Shown here in pieces: positions 1 through 25,400 of a DNA stretch of 64,000 nucleotides; position 1 is the stretch's first letter, and the number at the start of each line of letters is the position of its first letter. Source of the DNA: Seriola aureovittata (taxonomy: Eukaryota > Chordata > Actinopteri > Carangiformes > Carangidae); assembly GCF_021018895.1 (NCBI RefSeq), contig NC_079364.1, positions 5,480,401 through 5,544,400 on the forward strand, given 5' to 3'. Made by a program: the position numbers and the translations under genes. The notes below the pieces were generated by a model. It made no database searches. It was given only the letters and a program-made list of their open reading frames with translations, and was not told the origin of the DNA.

Positions 1-172
1 GTCTGTCAACAAACTACATCCTCTGTGAGTCTGGGATTCAGAGTTCCAAGAGTACATTTGATTTACTACAAGGCCGTCTGCATAGAAAGACATGATGCAA
101 AGTGTGTGGGGAATATTTTGAAGCAAATTTAAAATTTTGAAACTGATTTTTACACAAATGGCATGTTCACAG

Positions 173-13284
<13,112 letters not shown>

Positions 13285-13662
13285 GGCATGGAAACTACAG
13301 AACAACAGCTCTGTCAGAAACTACTGTGGTTACACCTGTAACTTTACAGGCATCATCATCTTTGTTGTCAATCATGAGCAGTGAGGCATTGTACTGAGCT
13401 ACAGCCAATCAGACCTCCCCTCTCCTCCAGCTTGATGACTGTGTGTTGAGTAATTACAGGCAGCTGATCCTCACACTAGGCCCTGTGTTGGAGAATCATA
13501 TGATGATGCCATACGTGCTGTTTGTTGCCTTTGAAAAAGCACACTGGTGACACACCAGTGACACCGCTGAGCCTCCTCTGACAGTCCACTGGTTCAGTCC
13601 ATCTATCTGTAAAGATGTAGGAAGCCACTCGTTGCAAGGTGAAGGGTTATTGTTAAGTTTAA

Positions 13663-13668
13663 ATTAAA
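13663..13668 (+). terminator. Candidate PPIP5K1 poly(A) signal (ATTAAA)
   Basis: ATTAAA lies 379 bp after the PPIP5K1 stop and just upstream of a MITE, with GT/T-rich sequence (CTCTTGTTACTGTTG) following. It is the first plausible signal after the stop. It rests on motif match only, and the signal at 15920-15925 is an alternative. Confidence 0.35.
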
Positions 13669-13716
13669 CAACTCTCTTGTTACTGTTGCTTATATGCTGT
13701 TGCACAAGCCCTTTCC

Positions 13717-14208
13717 TTAAAGCTGCATTAATCAATATTTGGCCACTAGGGGGCAGGAAATCTCCAAAACAAACTAAGAGTTCCACAGCCCTGACAATTT
13801 ACCAACTTATAAAGTAGGTAGCAGATTCTGGGCAATTATCACTCCTACTGGAGTGTTAATTGTGTCCACCTGATGAATGTAAGTCCAATCTCCGCTCCCC
13901 ACCAACTCCTGAGAAAAATATCTGTCATTTTAGCTGCTGCTGGATGTTTCACTAAATTCACCAGCTCGTTGCTAACATTGTCTGTCTACCATTTTGTGCC
14001 GGGCAGGTAGTGCACTGTGGATTTAACAGGGGTAGAGGAGAATATTGAGTCTTAACCAGACATGAAATGTGCTGTAAAACCAATAGAGCTAAAAGATGCT
14101 AAAAAAAAAGCTACATAGATATTTGGAGTTGCTGGTAATTCTGTTTGGGTTTTCACATGTTCAGTTGATTCATTAGAACCATAAAGATATTGATTAATGG
14201 GGCTTTAA
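13717..14208. mobile_element. TTAA-flanked MITE, 492 bp, just after PPIP5K1
   Basis: The left end TTAAAGCTGCATTAATCAAT is mirrored at the right end, which reads TTAAAGCCCCATTAATCAAT on the other strand. This gives terminal inverted repeats bounded by TTAA. Its middle (about 13855-13985) is related, in inverted orientation, to 55640-55772. It is likely a non-autonomous piggyBac-like element and may lie within the PPIP5K1 3' UTR. Confidence 0.8.
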
Positions 14209-15576
14209 ATTGTGTTCTTTTCTGTCTCTCATCTTTCTTACATTCAGCCCTTACTCTTGGTCAGCTGCAGTGCTGAAGTTTTAGCCTTCGTATTACCAAT
14301 TTTCATATCATCTATCACAGTTAAGTGACGGGTATCAGGGCATGTTTCCTGGCGCTGGGGCGGCGACACCTTATCATTGCTATATGAGCAAAAGCTTTCC
14401 TGTTTTCCATGTCTGTTACAGGATACAGTGACGTATAGACCCGCCGCTTTTATGAGAAACACAGGAAATGACTTGCAGCACACGACAGAAAAACTGACAG
14501 AAAATACAATCAGTAGCTCTTCTGTTCTTTATCATACGCCAGAGTCTATCTTTTGCTGAGCTTCTGTGGTGCTACATGTTCAGTACCTGCATTGGTGATT
14601 TAAGAAAACAAAAGCTGAATGAATGAATCTTCATTGCTGCCAGTAAAAAGTCTAAGTTTAAAATGTAAGTAATCTCCAGGTAAAACCGTGTGTGCACTGC
14701 TTACTGCCAAAGTCCTTAAGCCTCATTGAAGATTTAATATAATCAATAGGAAAAAATAGAGAGAAAATATTTATTTTGAAATTGCATCTTGAAAAGAAAT
14801 GTCTGGTATTTTTAATAGCCACACATTAGATATTTAATTGTACCATAGCTAATGTATATTTTTTGTAAAATCACCTCATGATGTGGGAAAATTCTGAAAG
14901 CTAATCTCTCATTTTATCACTGAACAAACGGGAGGGGCATTTTACATTCAATGTGCTTTTATTGTGGCAAGCATTAATGTAGCAGGTGTGTTTGTGTCTG
15001 TACGGGGAGAGGGTGCACACATGCTTGAGAAGCAATTCAGGTAGATGAGTACACTGATGTGCAATTCTGTGTGTAATCAGTGGGATTTCATATTACATTG
15101 CAATGTACTGTAGAGGTGCAAAACACAACTGTGAGTTGGTGAAACTCTGACCTGTTGTCCTGTCTGTGTGTACAGATAAAAAAATTACACCAGTCTGATT
15201 GTGTTCTGACTGATCACTGCTGGTTGTGTTGGGAAGTGTGCTCTGTTGCACCTGTAAACAAACCGACGAAGTGATGTCACAGTGTCCTGGAGGACACCTG
15301 TACATCACTGCTACAAGGTGAGATGCATAACCACCAGAGGTCAGCAAAGACGAGATTTTCAGGGAATGGATACATGAATGGCAAAGCTTAATTTACTCAT
15401 ACTGCTCTTCCAGACTTGGGACTCCACTCTTAATGGATTGAATGGATCAAATTCAGATCATACATTTTACAGCTGTTCTATATGCTAAAGATTGTATATA
15501 AGGAAAGAGTTTATTTTTTAGCCAGTTTGTGTCACAGGGTCCGGCAGCACTTGGGAGGACTTGTGTGAGGTTACTC

Positions 15577-15852
15577 TTAAAGGAATAGTCCCAATGAAAA
15601 CAATTCAAATCATGTTCTGTAGATTGTCCAACATAACAGAGACACATTACTGCTGGGTTTTTTTTTTTTTCTTTCAAAGTACATTTAACCAGATTCCATT
15701 AACCTCCATAGTTTGTGAGTGAAGGCAGATGTCTCAGAAATGGCTCTCAAAACCTGTACAAATCAAACTAAAATCATTGTATATGATATGGCTCAATACC
15801 ACTAGAGCTGATAAAATGTTCTCTTGTAATTTAGGTGAACTGACCCTTTGAA
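15577..15852. mobile_element. Probable MITE remnant
   Basis: Starts TTAAAGGAATAGTCC and ends GAACTGACCCTTTGAA. The ends are imperfect inverted repeats of the TTAAAGGnnnAGTTCACC type common in fish MITEs. The right TTAA has decayed to TTGA. Class assignment is inference. Confidence 0.5.
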
Positions 15853-16483
15853 ACCTGCTCAGAGATCCACCTTTTAATCATTGAGAGGATGAATGGTCTA
15901 ATGGACTGGTTAGCAATCCAATAAAGACCGTGCAGCCACTCTCTCCTGACTACTTTGTGAACTGAAATGCTCTCACATTTCATGTGTGATATTTCAGCCT
16001 GTTGGATAAAATGGCTTTGGTTAGACCCACAATGTGCTTTCTTCACACCTGTGCTGACTGTGTGTGAGCCCAACAGCTGTACCATGTATCACAAATGTAG
16101 GGGGTTTTTTTTTTTCATGATGTTCTGGGGAAAAATGTCCATCTGGAGTTATCTGGTCTTTGAAGTTGTTGCTAAAAGAAAAATGAAAAACATGGCTGTG
16201 GGGGTACATCAACTGGTAATCACTGCAGTAAAGGAAGTCAACAGGGATGTAATTCTCCCTGGTGATTCACAGATCTCAGCAGGTAAATTACCTTTGAAGT
16301 CAGGTAGATGTGTCCAGACACCTGGAGTCAGCAGTATCACAGTGTGAGTGCTGTCACTGTGAAGGTCAGCGCTGTGCAGTGAGTGATGTTCAAGCTGGGC
16401 CGAGAAGGGAAGGGTGAGATTTTATGAGTTTATGATGAATGGAAGATGTGCACCGTGACCAGTAACTGCAGCTGTCAGATAAA

Positions 16484-16550
16484 CGTAGTGGAGTAAAGAG
16501 TACAAGTACTGCAGTACTGACCAGTATATGTTCGTACTGTAGCTGAGTAT
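16484..16550 (+). repeat. Fragment of dispersed AAAGTACAAGTACT-type repeat
   Basis: Contains GTAGTGGAGTAAAGAGTACA and alternating AGTACTGCAGTACTG. It is a short piece of a repeat common in fish; related pieces are at 17515-17715 and, inverted, at 57846-57928. Confidence 0.5.
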
Positions 16551-16739
16551 TAAACTGTCAAACCCTGAAAATTGGTATCAAATTGTATGACAGATTTATA
16601 ATGTTGATTACTTGTTTAAAAATCAGTAAAATCAGAATTTTTTTTGTATTATTTTTTATTATTATTATCAGGGATAGGGGCGGTGCATGTTAGTGCATGT
16701 GAGTCCCTCCTGTTAAACCATTGGTCCTCCCCACACAGA

Positions 16740-17023
16740 CACCGCCTACAGGTGAGATTCATGCAGCACACAGTTCATGAAGCCTTCAGGTGAAAGCGAC
16801 CTTCCAGGATTTCCTCCACTGAAGAAGCCACTTTTTTTTCAGGCTTCCTTCAAAGAAAGAAATAAGACCAGAGCCGGCCGGTGGACCGTCAACACATCCA
16901 TAACGTTTTTAGAGTTTTTACCGGCTCTGTGTCTTTGCCAGCTCCCTCAGTGTCATTTGTCCAGCCGGCCCAGCTGCTAAAGAGCTACAACTTCACTCAC
17001 AACTGGTGTTTCTTCTCCACGTG
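16740..17023 (+). other. Candidate non-coding first exon, + strand
   Basis: A GC-richer stretch ending in CTCCACGT|GTAAGTAACT, a near-consensus donor, in otherwise AT-rich sequence. The following bases have the GTTAGC/GCTAGC composition often seen near fish gene starts. The frame inside it (67 codons) is not recognised. It could equally be part of a repeat. Confidence 0.2.
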
Positions 17024-17514
17024 TAAGTAACTCGGTGCTACATAATGTTAAATGTCTGTTTTAATTAATAAACGGCTACAGAAAGCATGACAACGTTAGC
17101 TATCTTGCTGTTACGGATGTGTTCGGCAAATGTTGCTATCGCTAGTTAGCTTAATGCTAGGCACTACTGTGGAGCATATCACGCCAATGCTAGCATAGGT
17201 TAACGGCTGTTTCTGGATTCATTTTGTTGGCTCTGGTGTACACAGGGTAACTTTATTCAATTTTGCTTCTCTTTGTGAGTTTGATGGCAGCTTTCACCTG
17301 GCTATGAGGTTGTTATGAAACACCTTGCTGACTGAGAACTTGAAGGGAGGGGAGGCGTTTGTTTTGGTCTGAGATGCAGGTGATCTAGTGTCAGTGACGA
17401 TCGCTAACACAGTACCTTTTTATTAAAAAAAGTTTTTGTAGAATATGTCGATATTCCTTTAGTGATGACTTATCAACTGTGTAGAGGTATTAATAATGAT
17501 ATAAATATTCTAAT

Positions 17515-17715
17515 ACTAGTGAAGGTCCTACATTCCTGCAGTTAAAGCAAAGAAACTTTATCAGCAAACTGTGCTTAAAGTATCAAAAGTCAAAATCACT
17601 GTCAGCAAGAGGTTATTATTTTATGAGTAGCATGTTAATGTATCATTAGATAATTAATGCTGAGGCATTACTGTGTAAGAAGCAATTTTACTACTTTATG
17701 TACTGTTGAGTAGTT
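17515..17715 (+). repeat. Dispersed repeat fragment (TACTGTTGAGTAGTTAAATC type)
   Basis: Contains CACTGTCAGCAAGAG, TATTTTATGAGTAGCATG and TTACTACTTTATGTACTG. It resembles a widespread fish repeat with CTACTTTATAC-like cores. The boundaries are approximate. Confidence 0.4.
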
Positions 17716-18366
17716 AAATCTGTAACAATGCACCATATTGCACAAGTTTAATGTAAACAAAATGTTATTTAACTTGATTTCTATGTCAGTGGAACTGTGG
17801 ATGCATTAATGTGTTATTTCATTGCAGCTGATAAAAGTTGGGCTAATTGTAACTGCTTTATTGTATTAATAATTTGAATTGGCAGAGTAACTAGTAGAAT
17901 GACTAGAGGTATAAAGGAGCATAAAATCCACCTCTGAAGAAAAGGGAAACTGTCCCATGTGTTTTTCCTGCTGCACTCCTCCCTGATCATGTGACTCTGG
18001 AGGTGATGTCATTGCAGCATCCATTCAGCAGCTTCTCACAGAGGTGATTGTCCTGATTGTCAGCCCGCTTCTTCCTCCAGCACAGTATCAGCTTCACAAA
18101 GACCAAACAGTGTCCGGGCTTCTCAATCTGACAACAAAAACCTGGAGCTGATGCTCCACAAATCACTGCTGCCTCTGTTCGTCTTGTTTTGCATGACAAA
18201 CGGCTCATGTCCGTCTGTGGATTCTCAGACTCTTAAAAAGGGGTTTGACACAATCGAGACAAAGCCCACACTGTTCCCATGTCTGGGTTCACCCCAACTG
18301 GATTTCATCATCCTTACACTCTGAGGCTGTGAAGGAGGAAAACTGGTGTCTACGAAGCCTCAATTA

Positions 18367-18480
18367 GTGGTTCCCAACATGTGGTTCGGGACCCCCCAAT
18401 GGGTGAGAAGATCAGTCTGTTGGGTCATGAGATGATTCACAAGAAGAGAAGAGAAATAATTTCTTATATTTTTCTGATTT
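18367..18480 (+). mobile_element. hAT-like MITE fragment
   Basis: Begins AGTGGTTCCCAACATGTGG, close to the CAGTGGTTC hAT end seen at 40909, and continues with GGACCCCCCAATGGG. It is truncated at the right, where a (TTTA)n tract follows. The assignment rests on the end sequence alone. Confidence 0.45.
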
Positions 18481-18490
18481 TATTTTTATC

Positions 18491-18515
18491 TTTATTTATT
18501 TATTTATTTATTTTT
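18491..18515 (+). repeat. (TTTA)n microsatellite
   Basis: About five TTTA units in the convergent interval, next to the hAT-like fragment. Confidence 0.85.
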
Positions 18516-18539
18516 AACCATGCTATCACACAGCACAGC

Positions 18540-18965
18540 TCTATGGCAACCTCAGCCTGTCACTCACCACTTTGGTCTAGTCTAAAATATCGCAACAGCT
18601 TTTGGATGGATTGCCATTAAATTGTGTACAGACATTCATGGTTCTCGGGGGATAAATCCTACGGACCTTGGCACCATAAAGTTCACATTTGTGATTTTGA
18701 GTGAAATATCAAATACTGGTTGGATTGTCATGAAATCTTGGTCATCCACTGACTTCTATCTAGCGCCATCATCAGGTCGACATTTACATTTGTTCTGTTC
18801 TCTGGTCTATGATCACATACCCACAAATATCAAATGTCAACATGCTAAAGATGCTAGTGTGGCTGTTGTATTGGTCTTGTTTTAGAAATGCTAGGTCAGG
18901 CCTCTAAATACTATTACAGTATGACATCACCCTTTGGTCAAACGGCACATAGACAGACAAACTGA
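18540..18965 (+). repeat. Dispersed repeat family 1 (ACAGACATTCATGGT type), copy 1
   Basis: Contains CACCACTTTGGTCTAGTCTA, TTTTGGATGGATTGCCAT, ACAGACATTCATGGTTCTCG and GATTTTGAGTGAAATATCAA. This is an interspersed repeat I recognise from many fish genomes. Other copies here are near 32369 (inverted), 46019, 48445, 51985, 54121 (inverted) and 60838. Confidence 0.65.
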
Positions 18966-19135
18966 GGAGGATTTTTCAGGTAGGTGTTGCATGACTACAA
19001 AGGGTTATAAACTAAAAAGGTTTGAAAGCAGTGACCTTTATATTAAGCTAACAATTTGCAGCAGTTTACATACATGTGATGTAATGATATTACACAACAA
19101 GAAGAGGGAGACATTTTTCTTCAGTAAATGACATT

Positions 19136-19141
19136 TTTATT
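19136..19141 (-). terminator. Candidate distal MAP1A poly(A) signal
   Basis: Minus-strand AATAAA in ACCAATAAAAATG. Use of this site would give a 3' UTR of about 3.2 kb. A more proximal AATAAA is at 20372-20377. Which one is used cannot be told from sequence. Confidence 0.3.
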
Positions 19142-19584
19142 GGTCTTCACCACACTTTCCCTTTTAACAATAAACCTGTTTTCTATTTTACCTTTTTAAG
19201 CATTTAAAGAGAGATAAAGAGAATATTGCACTTAAAACAGGAGATGAAAGTAGAACCATGAAGCAGAAAGGAGGAAATAAAACGATCACAAGGCTTTCTT
19301 TACAGCACAGCACAGGCCAGGTTACATGTGCCTCTTCAGTACCAGACAGCTTAGCTTCTTGAATATACATCTTTTAAAATAGCATTTCTATGTTAAGTCA
19401 GTTTTTCTTCAGCTATTACAATACAGGAGAATTCAAAAGGTACACATGCACGTACAAGCAGGGCTCACTGGAAACCAACGGTCCTTATGATGATTTGTTT
19501 CACGGCAGACGAGTCTGAATGCCACAGATATTTTCTTTTTTTTCTTTTCTTTTTTTTTTTGCACAATACGAAAATGCAGCAGCT

Positions 19585-19620
19585 ATGTGTGTGATGTGTG
19601 TGTGAGTGTGTGTGTGTATA
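19585..19620 (+). repeat. Interrupted GT microsatellite
   Basis: GT-rich dinucleotide run with GA/AT interruptions, probably within the MAP1A 3' UTR, where it would read as CA repeats. Confidence 0.8.
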
Positions 19621-20122
19621 TTAAGCTTTGTCTGGAAAAAAGTGTGAATAATAGGAAGTCCTCTACAGATAAAAATGAATTGACATGAGTGACCTGAGTC
19701 CCTCATGTCTGGCAGTCTGGGTTTTGTGAGTAGTGTTGATATTGTTATTATTAATAGCCTTTACAGTGATGTAGTATTTAATAGGAATGCAGATTACACT
19801 GTCATTGACTGACTGGGCAGCACAGTGGGTTGACCCTGTTTCATCAAAGAAGCTGTTAATGTTAATGATCTTTTTAGTTAAGCAGGAATTAGGAACCTTT
19901 ACTCAACATCAATCTCGCCTCAGTGTGGCAGATACTGTTACTTGTTCATCACACTGACAACATTGTAATCTGCAGACAGAAATCATAATGTTTGTCAAAC
20001 GGTATCCTGTCATCCAAGGAAAGAAACTATGGTGGTTTAAATCCTCACACAAAGTTTTCTTCCCTGCACAGAGTTGGGATGTATTGCAGGCCAAAGTACG
20101 GTTGTTGCTGCGAGTGTGACAG

Positions 20123-20200
20123 ATGAGTCAGATGTACCACATGATGCACGGTAACCAAGGCAACCAGGAGATCAAAGTCCTCTCCACGGAGAACGTAAAG
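20123..20200 (+). other. Candidate + strand exon of unknown gene
   Basis: An ATG follows a possible acceptor (GTGTGACAG) and 26 codons, MSQMYHMMHGNQGNQEIKVL then STENVK, run to AAG|GTAATC, a fair donor. It is GC-richer than its surroundings. It lies antisense to the presumed MAP1A 3' UTR. I do not recognise the peptide and no partner exon is evident, so this may be chance. Confidence 0.2.
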
Positions 20201-20371
20201 GTAATCTGCATCTTCACATTCAAATCAGCTGGAGCCCCTGAGATTTGGGCTCCGCTCCCTGCAGCCCTCTGCTCTTCTTTAAAGAGCCATCGCCTTTATG
20301 TACGGGCATCTGTTGTACATTTATCTCTAGGTAAGTTGCGGAAATAAAATATACAGAGGAACATCTGGATT

Positions 20372-20377
20372 TTTATT
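20372..20377 (-). terminator. Candidate proximal MAP1A poly(A) signal
   Basis: Minus-strand AATAAA in CACAATAAAAATCC, about 1.9 kb past the MAP1A stop. It rests on motif match only. Confidence 0.3.
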
Positions 20378-22052
20378 GTGGATCATAAAATAGCAACCCG
20401 GGTGAGGTTTGTTGGTCCTGGAATTAGTTAGATAATTGGTTTTGTTCCTGGTTAAAAATCTATTAAATTACTGAAAACCTATCAAAATATAAAATCATCA
20501 ATATCAAATTAAAACACATCTATGTGTAATATTAAGTTGATAAAGTGTTACTTAAAAACGTCCACTGATAGTAAAGAAAATTGCTGATTAAATGACAGTT
20601 TAGAAACATGATGCAAGTTGAGGTGATTGTGGCTAAAAACAATTTTGCAAACTCATGACAAACTTTAAGTAAAAGAAACCAGAAAGAAATAATAGCACAG
20701 GTTTCAGTGCAAATACTGTAATTATAAATTTTGTGTTGCGAAATTTTAAAACTGCAAAAACTGCTTTAGGTCTCGCACACTGGTTACTTTGTGCTTCTAT
20801 GACTGGCAGCTCCAGGAAATCGAAATCACAATGGCTGAAGTACTGAGTTGGTGTTTTTAAAAGTGCCATTTTACTCTCAATATGTACAACCCGGACCTTT
20901 TTTGTGCACTGATGTTCTCACCGACAAAAAAACCTCACAACAACAGAGGAAACCAGCTCGACTGAACCTCTGCCACAGAGCCATGAATGTACCGCACACC
21001 AGCATACCTTAAATTTCTACAGCGAACACACATTTCTTTTCCCTTCCAGCACAGCAGGACAGAAAGGCACATGTGGGTGACAGTCTAACCACCAATCAAA
21101 CCAGCCCACATCTTCTTACACCAGGCAAGCACAATCTCTCCTCGCAACCACATGTTTCTATTGTTGAAGTGGAATACATTCTTCGTTCTTTAGCACAGCT
21201 TTTGTATAAAGACCTTTTAGACACAACAACTGATATGAGGTTTGTCTCCTTTTTTTCTAATGAGTGTTGAACACAGTGCTGTTCTGTGTGTAAAGATAAA
21301 AACAGAATCTAAAGAGCAGGATGATGATTTTGTACTGGCGTCACCGCCTCTGCCTAAATCTCTCCTAATGATCCCCTGCCACGATATGTTAACTTGAAAT
21401 ACACGGAAAAAATACATCAAAGACTACAGAAACAATTATAGAGAGAAACTTATTCATCAAATTCACTGTAAGAAATAACAGCCACTGAGAAATTCGTACT
21501 GTAACGATTGATTTTCACTTTGAGAGAACTGTAGAAATATCATATTTCACTACAATACAGATTTTTGAATATGGTCGTCCCTATTCCACAGCAAATATAC
21601 TCAAAAGACATTGAAAGGACTGCTGGGATCTACTTAAACATTTTCTATCTCACTATGTCAGTAGGAGGCACAAAGTTCAACACTGGGACTGTCATTGTTT
21701 TAGAAGAGAGACAGAAAGGGGAACTATAGGGGAAGTAAAGTAAAACTGATCACAGTTAACGATTTTCTATCAGTATAATGTTCTTATGATCAGCTGTATT
21801 GTGAAAGGCTTCATGTCTGAGATCCCGTGGAAGAAAATCATTTTGTACTTTTGCTTTAAGGTGCGCCAACTTGTGCTTTGATTTAAGCCAATTAGAAGAT
21901 GAGCAACCAAGCATCAGCTTTGAAACAGTTTCTTGCGTGACAATTTACAGAAACTGCTCGTTACCTGCTTTTTCATTTTTTTTTTTTTCTTTTTTCTTTT
22001 AATACAACGGGCATGTTGTCTCAGCTAATAAACAAAGAAGTTATTGTTTGAC

Positions 22053-22076
22053 AATAATAATAATAATAATAATAAT
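22053..22076 (+). repeat. (AAT)8 microsatellite
   Basis: Perfect AAT trinucleotide run within the presumed MAP1A 3' UTR, near an A/T-rich region at 21977-22003. Confidence 0.95.
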
Positions 22077-22320
22077 GTAGTGGAGGGACAAACAGTTGTC
22101 AGAAAACTACCTTTGTAATACAAATGGTGATAGCCACGACAAGCTTATAAATGAATAAAAATCTAGAAAAAATAGACAGTCATACAGATCTGTTTCTGTT
22201 CTCGGCCAAAACGATCACGCAAAGCAGGGACAGATTTGTATATCAGGCTATAGAGAGGAGCAATTAAAAACAGATCTACACCGGGGGAGGCCAGGAGGAG
22301 GGAGAAAGGAAACAAGGATC

Positions 22321-22476
22321 TTAAAACTCGATCTTGCAAGCTGGAAAAGACTCGTCCTGCATGACAACGGTGCTGCTGGAGGCCAGGACCATGATGTTGA
22401 GCTCCTGCTGCCTCTCGTGCGTCTGCTGGTACCAGTCGCGGGTCACTTCCGTGTCGTGGGTGGGGATCAGCGTCAC
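22321..22476 (-). CDS. MAP1A: MAP1A exon 7 (last coding exon, LC2 C-terminus)
   Basis: Encodes VTLIPTHDTEVTRDWYQQTH, ERQQELNIMVLASSSTVVMQ and DESFPACKIEF, then TAA. It is almost identical to the human MAP1A C-terminus. It forms the end of the light-chain domain, which binds microtubules and actin in the family. The acceptor is TTTCAG|GTG. Confidence 0.97.
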   Translation of the reverse strand: MTLIPTHDTEVTRDWYQQTHERQQELNIMVLASSSTVVMQDESFPACKIEF

Positions 22477-25400
22477 CTGAAAGGAACAGAAGAGATCAGG
22501 AAGTGTCACGGCTGACACAGCTGAGGGGAGAAGTGCAGGGAGGGGCGTGACATGGGGGGCGCACAGGGTAGACATTTGTGAAGCTGTTAAAGGATAGGAG
22601 AGGATGAGGAGAAACACAGCAGTCCAAGGCTTTGTCCAGGTGTTGGTAATCTTATAATGCACAGATATATTTTAGATTTAGTGAAATTTAACTATGTTTA
22701 GAAGTGTACATGTCTTTATGCCCTTGTGCTGTAGCAAAACCGCTAACTAATAAAGTGTCTTGGGCTGCTAGCTTAATAACTTAGCTTGCTCTGTCCTGAC
22801 TATCTTGAATCATCTGGAGTTCTTAGTGTTTAGTGCCACTTTTGCTTCCACCTTTAAGAATATTAGCTATTCCGTCAACTGTGTGGTGTTAATGTTAACT
22901 GTTTGTTATGAACTCTTAGTGATTACTTTGACTTCTAATTCATTTCTACTTTCTTTATTTTAGACAGCTTTTGAAACTCATACCATCTTCAGTAAGTTGC
23001 CTTAGACTGTTTATGTCTGTATTGTAGTCTGTTTATGTCTGTTTATGTCTGTAAGAATGGTTTGAGCAACTCTTTCCTATACAGTACATGGAGCATGATT
23101 TGTAGGAAAAGTGATGAATTAGCTTGGCAAATCTTTGGGGCTGCATGTGTAAGAAAGTATTTTGTTTGATGGTATTTTGGAGCAGCAACTGGCAAAAATT
23201 GTATTCCTTATGTGTGAACAATGAGACAAAGAAGGCACATAAAACATAACAACTTTTGACAACTTTTTCCACATTACAGGAGGCAATTTAAAACCGTGAG
23301 ACACTGCATAAATAAGATTATTTTACAATACAAATGAACCTCAGTGTTGAGGTTAAGTAGGTCTGGAAATGTTACCTGTAGGTTTGATCCCCACTGAGCT
23401 TTGCCATCCAACAGTGCATCAAGGACTCCTCGACTTGGTTCGCCACTTGCTGCGTCATTCCCGCTTACCACGTAATAGGCGGAGCGAATGCGCTTGAAAA
23501 ACTCTTGGTCCACGTTCTTGGCACTGCAGTGATTGGGAATGTAGGCCAAGTCCACATAAATAGGAAGGCCAGGAGCAGCTGCAGAGCCAGACTTCTGGGA
23601 CCCTGAGAGGGGGAATGAAAACACATTCTCACTTCATGCAAAAACATATATCTTACAAAATCAACAAAAAGCTTTCATGATCCTCTTTTTAGTGAATTCT
23701 GCTCACCTGAGCTGCTCTTGACACCATTAGTCAAACCCTTGCCAGGGTTATAGCTTGACCGGGAGAGGTCATCATCTTTGGAGCCTTGTCCATCTGACAG
23801 ACGAGACATACGTGAGCTCTTGTCTGCCTCTTTCTTCTTCAGCGAGGCACTGCGAGGAGACGCTGTCTGTTTTACAGGCATGGGAGACTTCTTGCGCCTA
23901 GCTGGGGATGCTGATTTGGTTTTCCCTGTGGTTTTCTTCAGGCCCTTTGCTTTTGGCTCTTTCTTAACTGAGCCATTATCCAAAGAGTCAGGATCCACCA
24001 TGCAAACGTCTGGGCGTGGGGGGTGAGGGTAGGGGTCCATCATGGGAGCAGGAGGAGGGTCATGGCTCCTCCTGGTGGAGTGATGGCTGCCTCCTCCCGT
24101 GGCAGATAATTTATCTACAGGCATGTAATCTGCGTCCTCGTCTGAGTCCATGTTACCTTCACCAGTGACTGAAGGGTATTCCTCAGTGCCTGGAATCACA
24201 TCAGAGTCTGACTGAGAGCCAAGAGACTCACTGACGGAGGTGGGTGGTGTGTCCTCTGTGGCCAAACCCAGCCCTGCCGACATGCCACCAGCTTGGTGCA
24301 AAGAGCTGCTATCTCTGCTGTGAGGGTGGTGGTGATGAGGCTGTTTGTGAGCCCTTCTCTTGACTGACAGCTCATGGTCATCGCCTTCCTGCGATTGGTC
24401 ACTTCTGCGTCCTTGCTCCTCATCATCCTCATCGCTGGATAGGTGCCGCATAGAGGGGTTGATGAAGGAAGGTGAGAGGTCCTCTTTGCGCTGTCTGTAC
24501 TCAGAGGAAGAATATCCTGGAGAGGTGCGGCTGGTATAAGAGGAGGCGGCGCCCATGGGTGCATCACCAGCAAAATCCTGGTCACTGTCATCATCATCGT
24601 CATCCTGCCCTCCTCGGCTGCACTCTTCAGCGTAGAACGGTGAGCGGAAGGGCTTGTCAGTTGAAGAGAGTGAAAGTGGACGGGCAGGGTGCTCTGGCTC
24701 CATCTCACACTCCTCTTCAAATTCATCATCATGACGATAATGAGGAGGGGAGTCTCCAGGCACCATCCCCATCTGGGGCTTTGGTATCTCCCACTCATAG
24801 GAGCCCCTGTAACTTGCTGCTCCCTCTCTGGACTCTACCTTGGCTGGGCCTGAAGCTGCACCGCTGGCTGCTGCTCCAGTAGGGAGGGTGGAGCTTGTGC
24901 TGACCTCTGTGGGTCCGTTGGCTGTATCTGGTTTGCTTGCCTGGAGAGGTGAGGGCATGTAGGAGCCAAGAATATCGGGGAGTATACCACCTGTCTTGTC
25001 AGTGGCAGCTGGAGCAACAGGCTTGTCAGAAAATAAGAGATTACCTGCCAGGCCACTGGAAGGAGATCTCCGAGTCATCTCGCGCATGTAAGCCTCCTCA
25101 TCCTCTTCCTCACTGCTGTCAGTCTCCTCAAAATAATGTTTGCCTTCTATGTCTGGGCGTGGTGAGGAAGTGACACCAAACAGAGCAGCGCTGGCTGCCT
25201 CTTTGTCCTTGGAGAGTTCTGCTTGAGAGAACGGCCCTGCTAAGGCCCCAAACCCAACAGCTGTGTCGAGTTTGGATGCTTCAGACCATTCAGGCTTATA
25301 GAAACAGTCAGATTGAGGACCTTTGTCTGTAACTCCGGCTAATGAGGTTGTATGCTCCTTCTTGTCCTCAGCAAAGCCAGTGGATGAGAGTGAGGGGAAA

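Larger units (their letters stand above)
13285..22320. other. Convergent interval between PPIP5K1 and MAP1A stops
   Basis: About 9 kb holding both 3' UTRs and the sequence between them. An ATTAAA at 13663-13668 and an AATAAA at 15920-15925 are possible + strand poly(A) signals for PPIP5K1. Minus-strand AATAAA sits at 20372-20377 and 19136-19141, and ATTAAA at 21998-22003, as candidates for MAP1A. MITEs and repeats are listed separately. No full gene is visible. Confidence 0.7.

Noticed and set aside
24196..24798. 200-codon minus-strand frame and many + strand frames across 23.7-30.6 kb
   Set aside because: They are shadows of the MAP1A giant exon in other frames, kept open by its biased composition.
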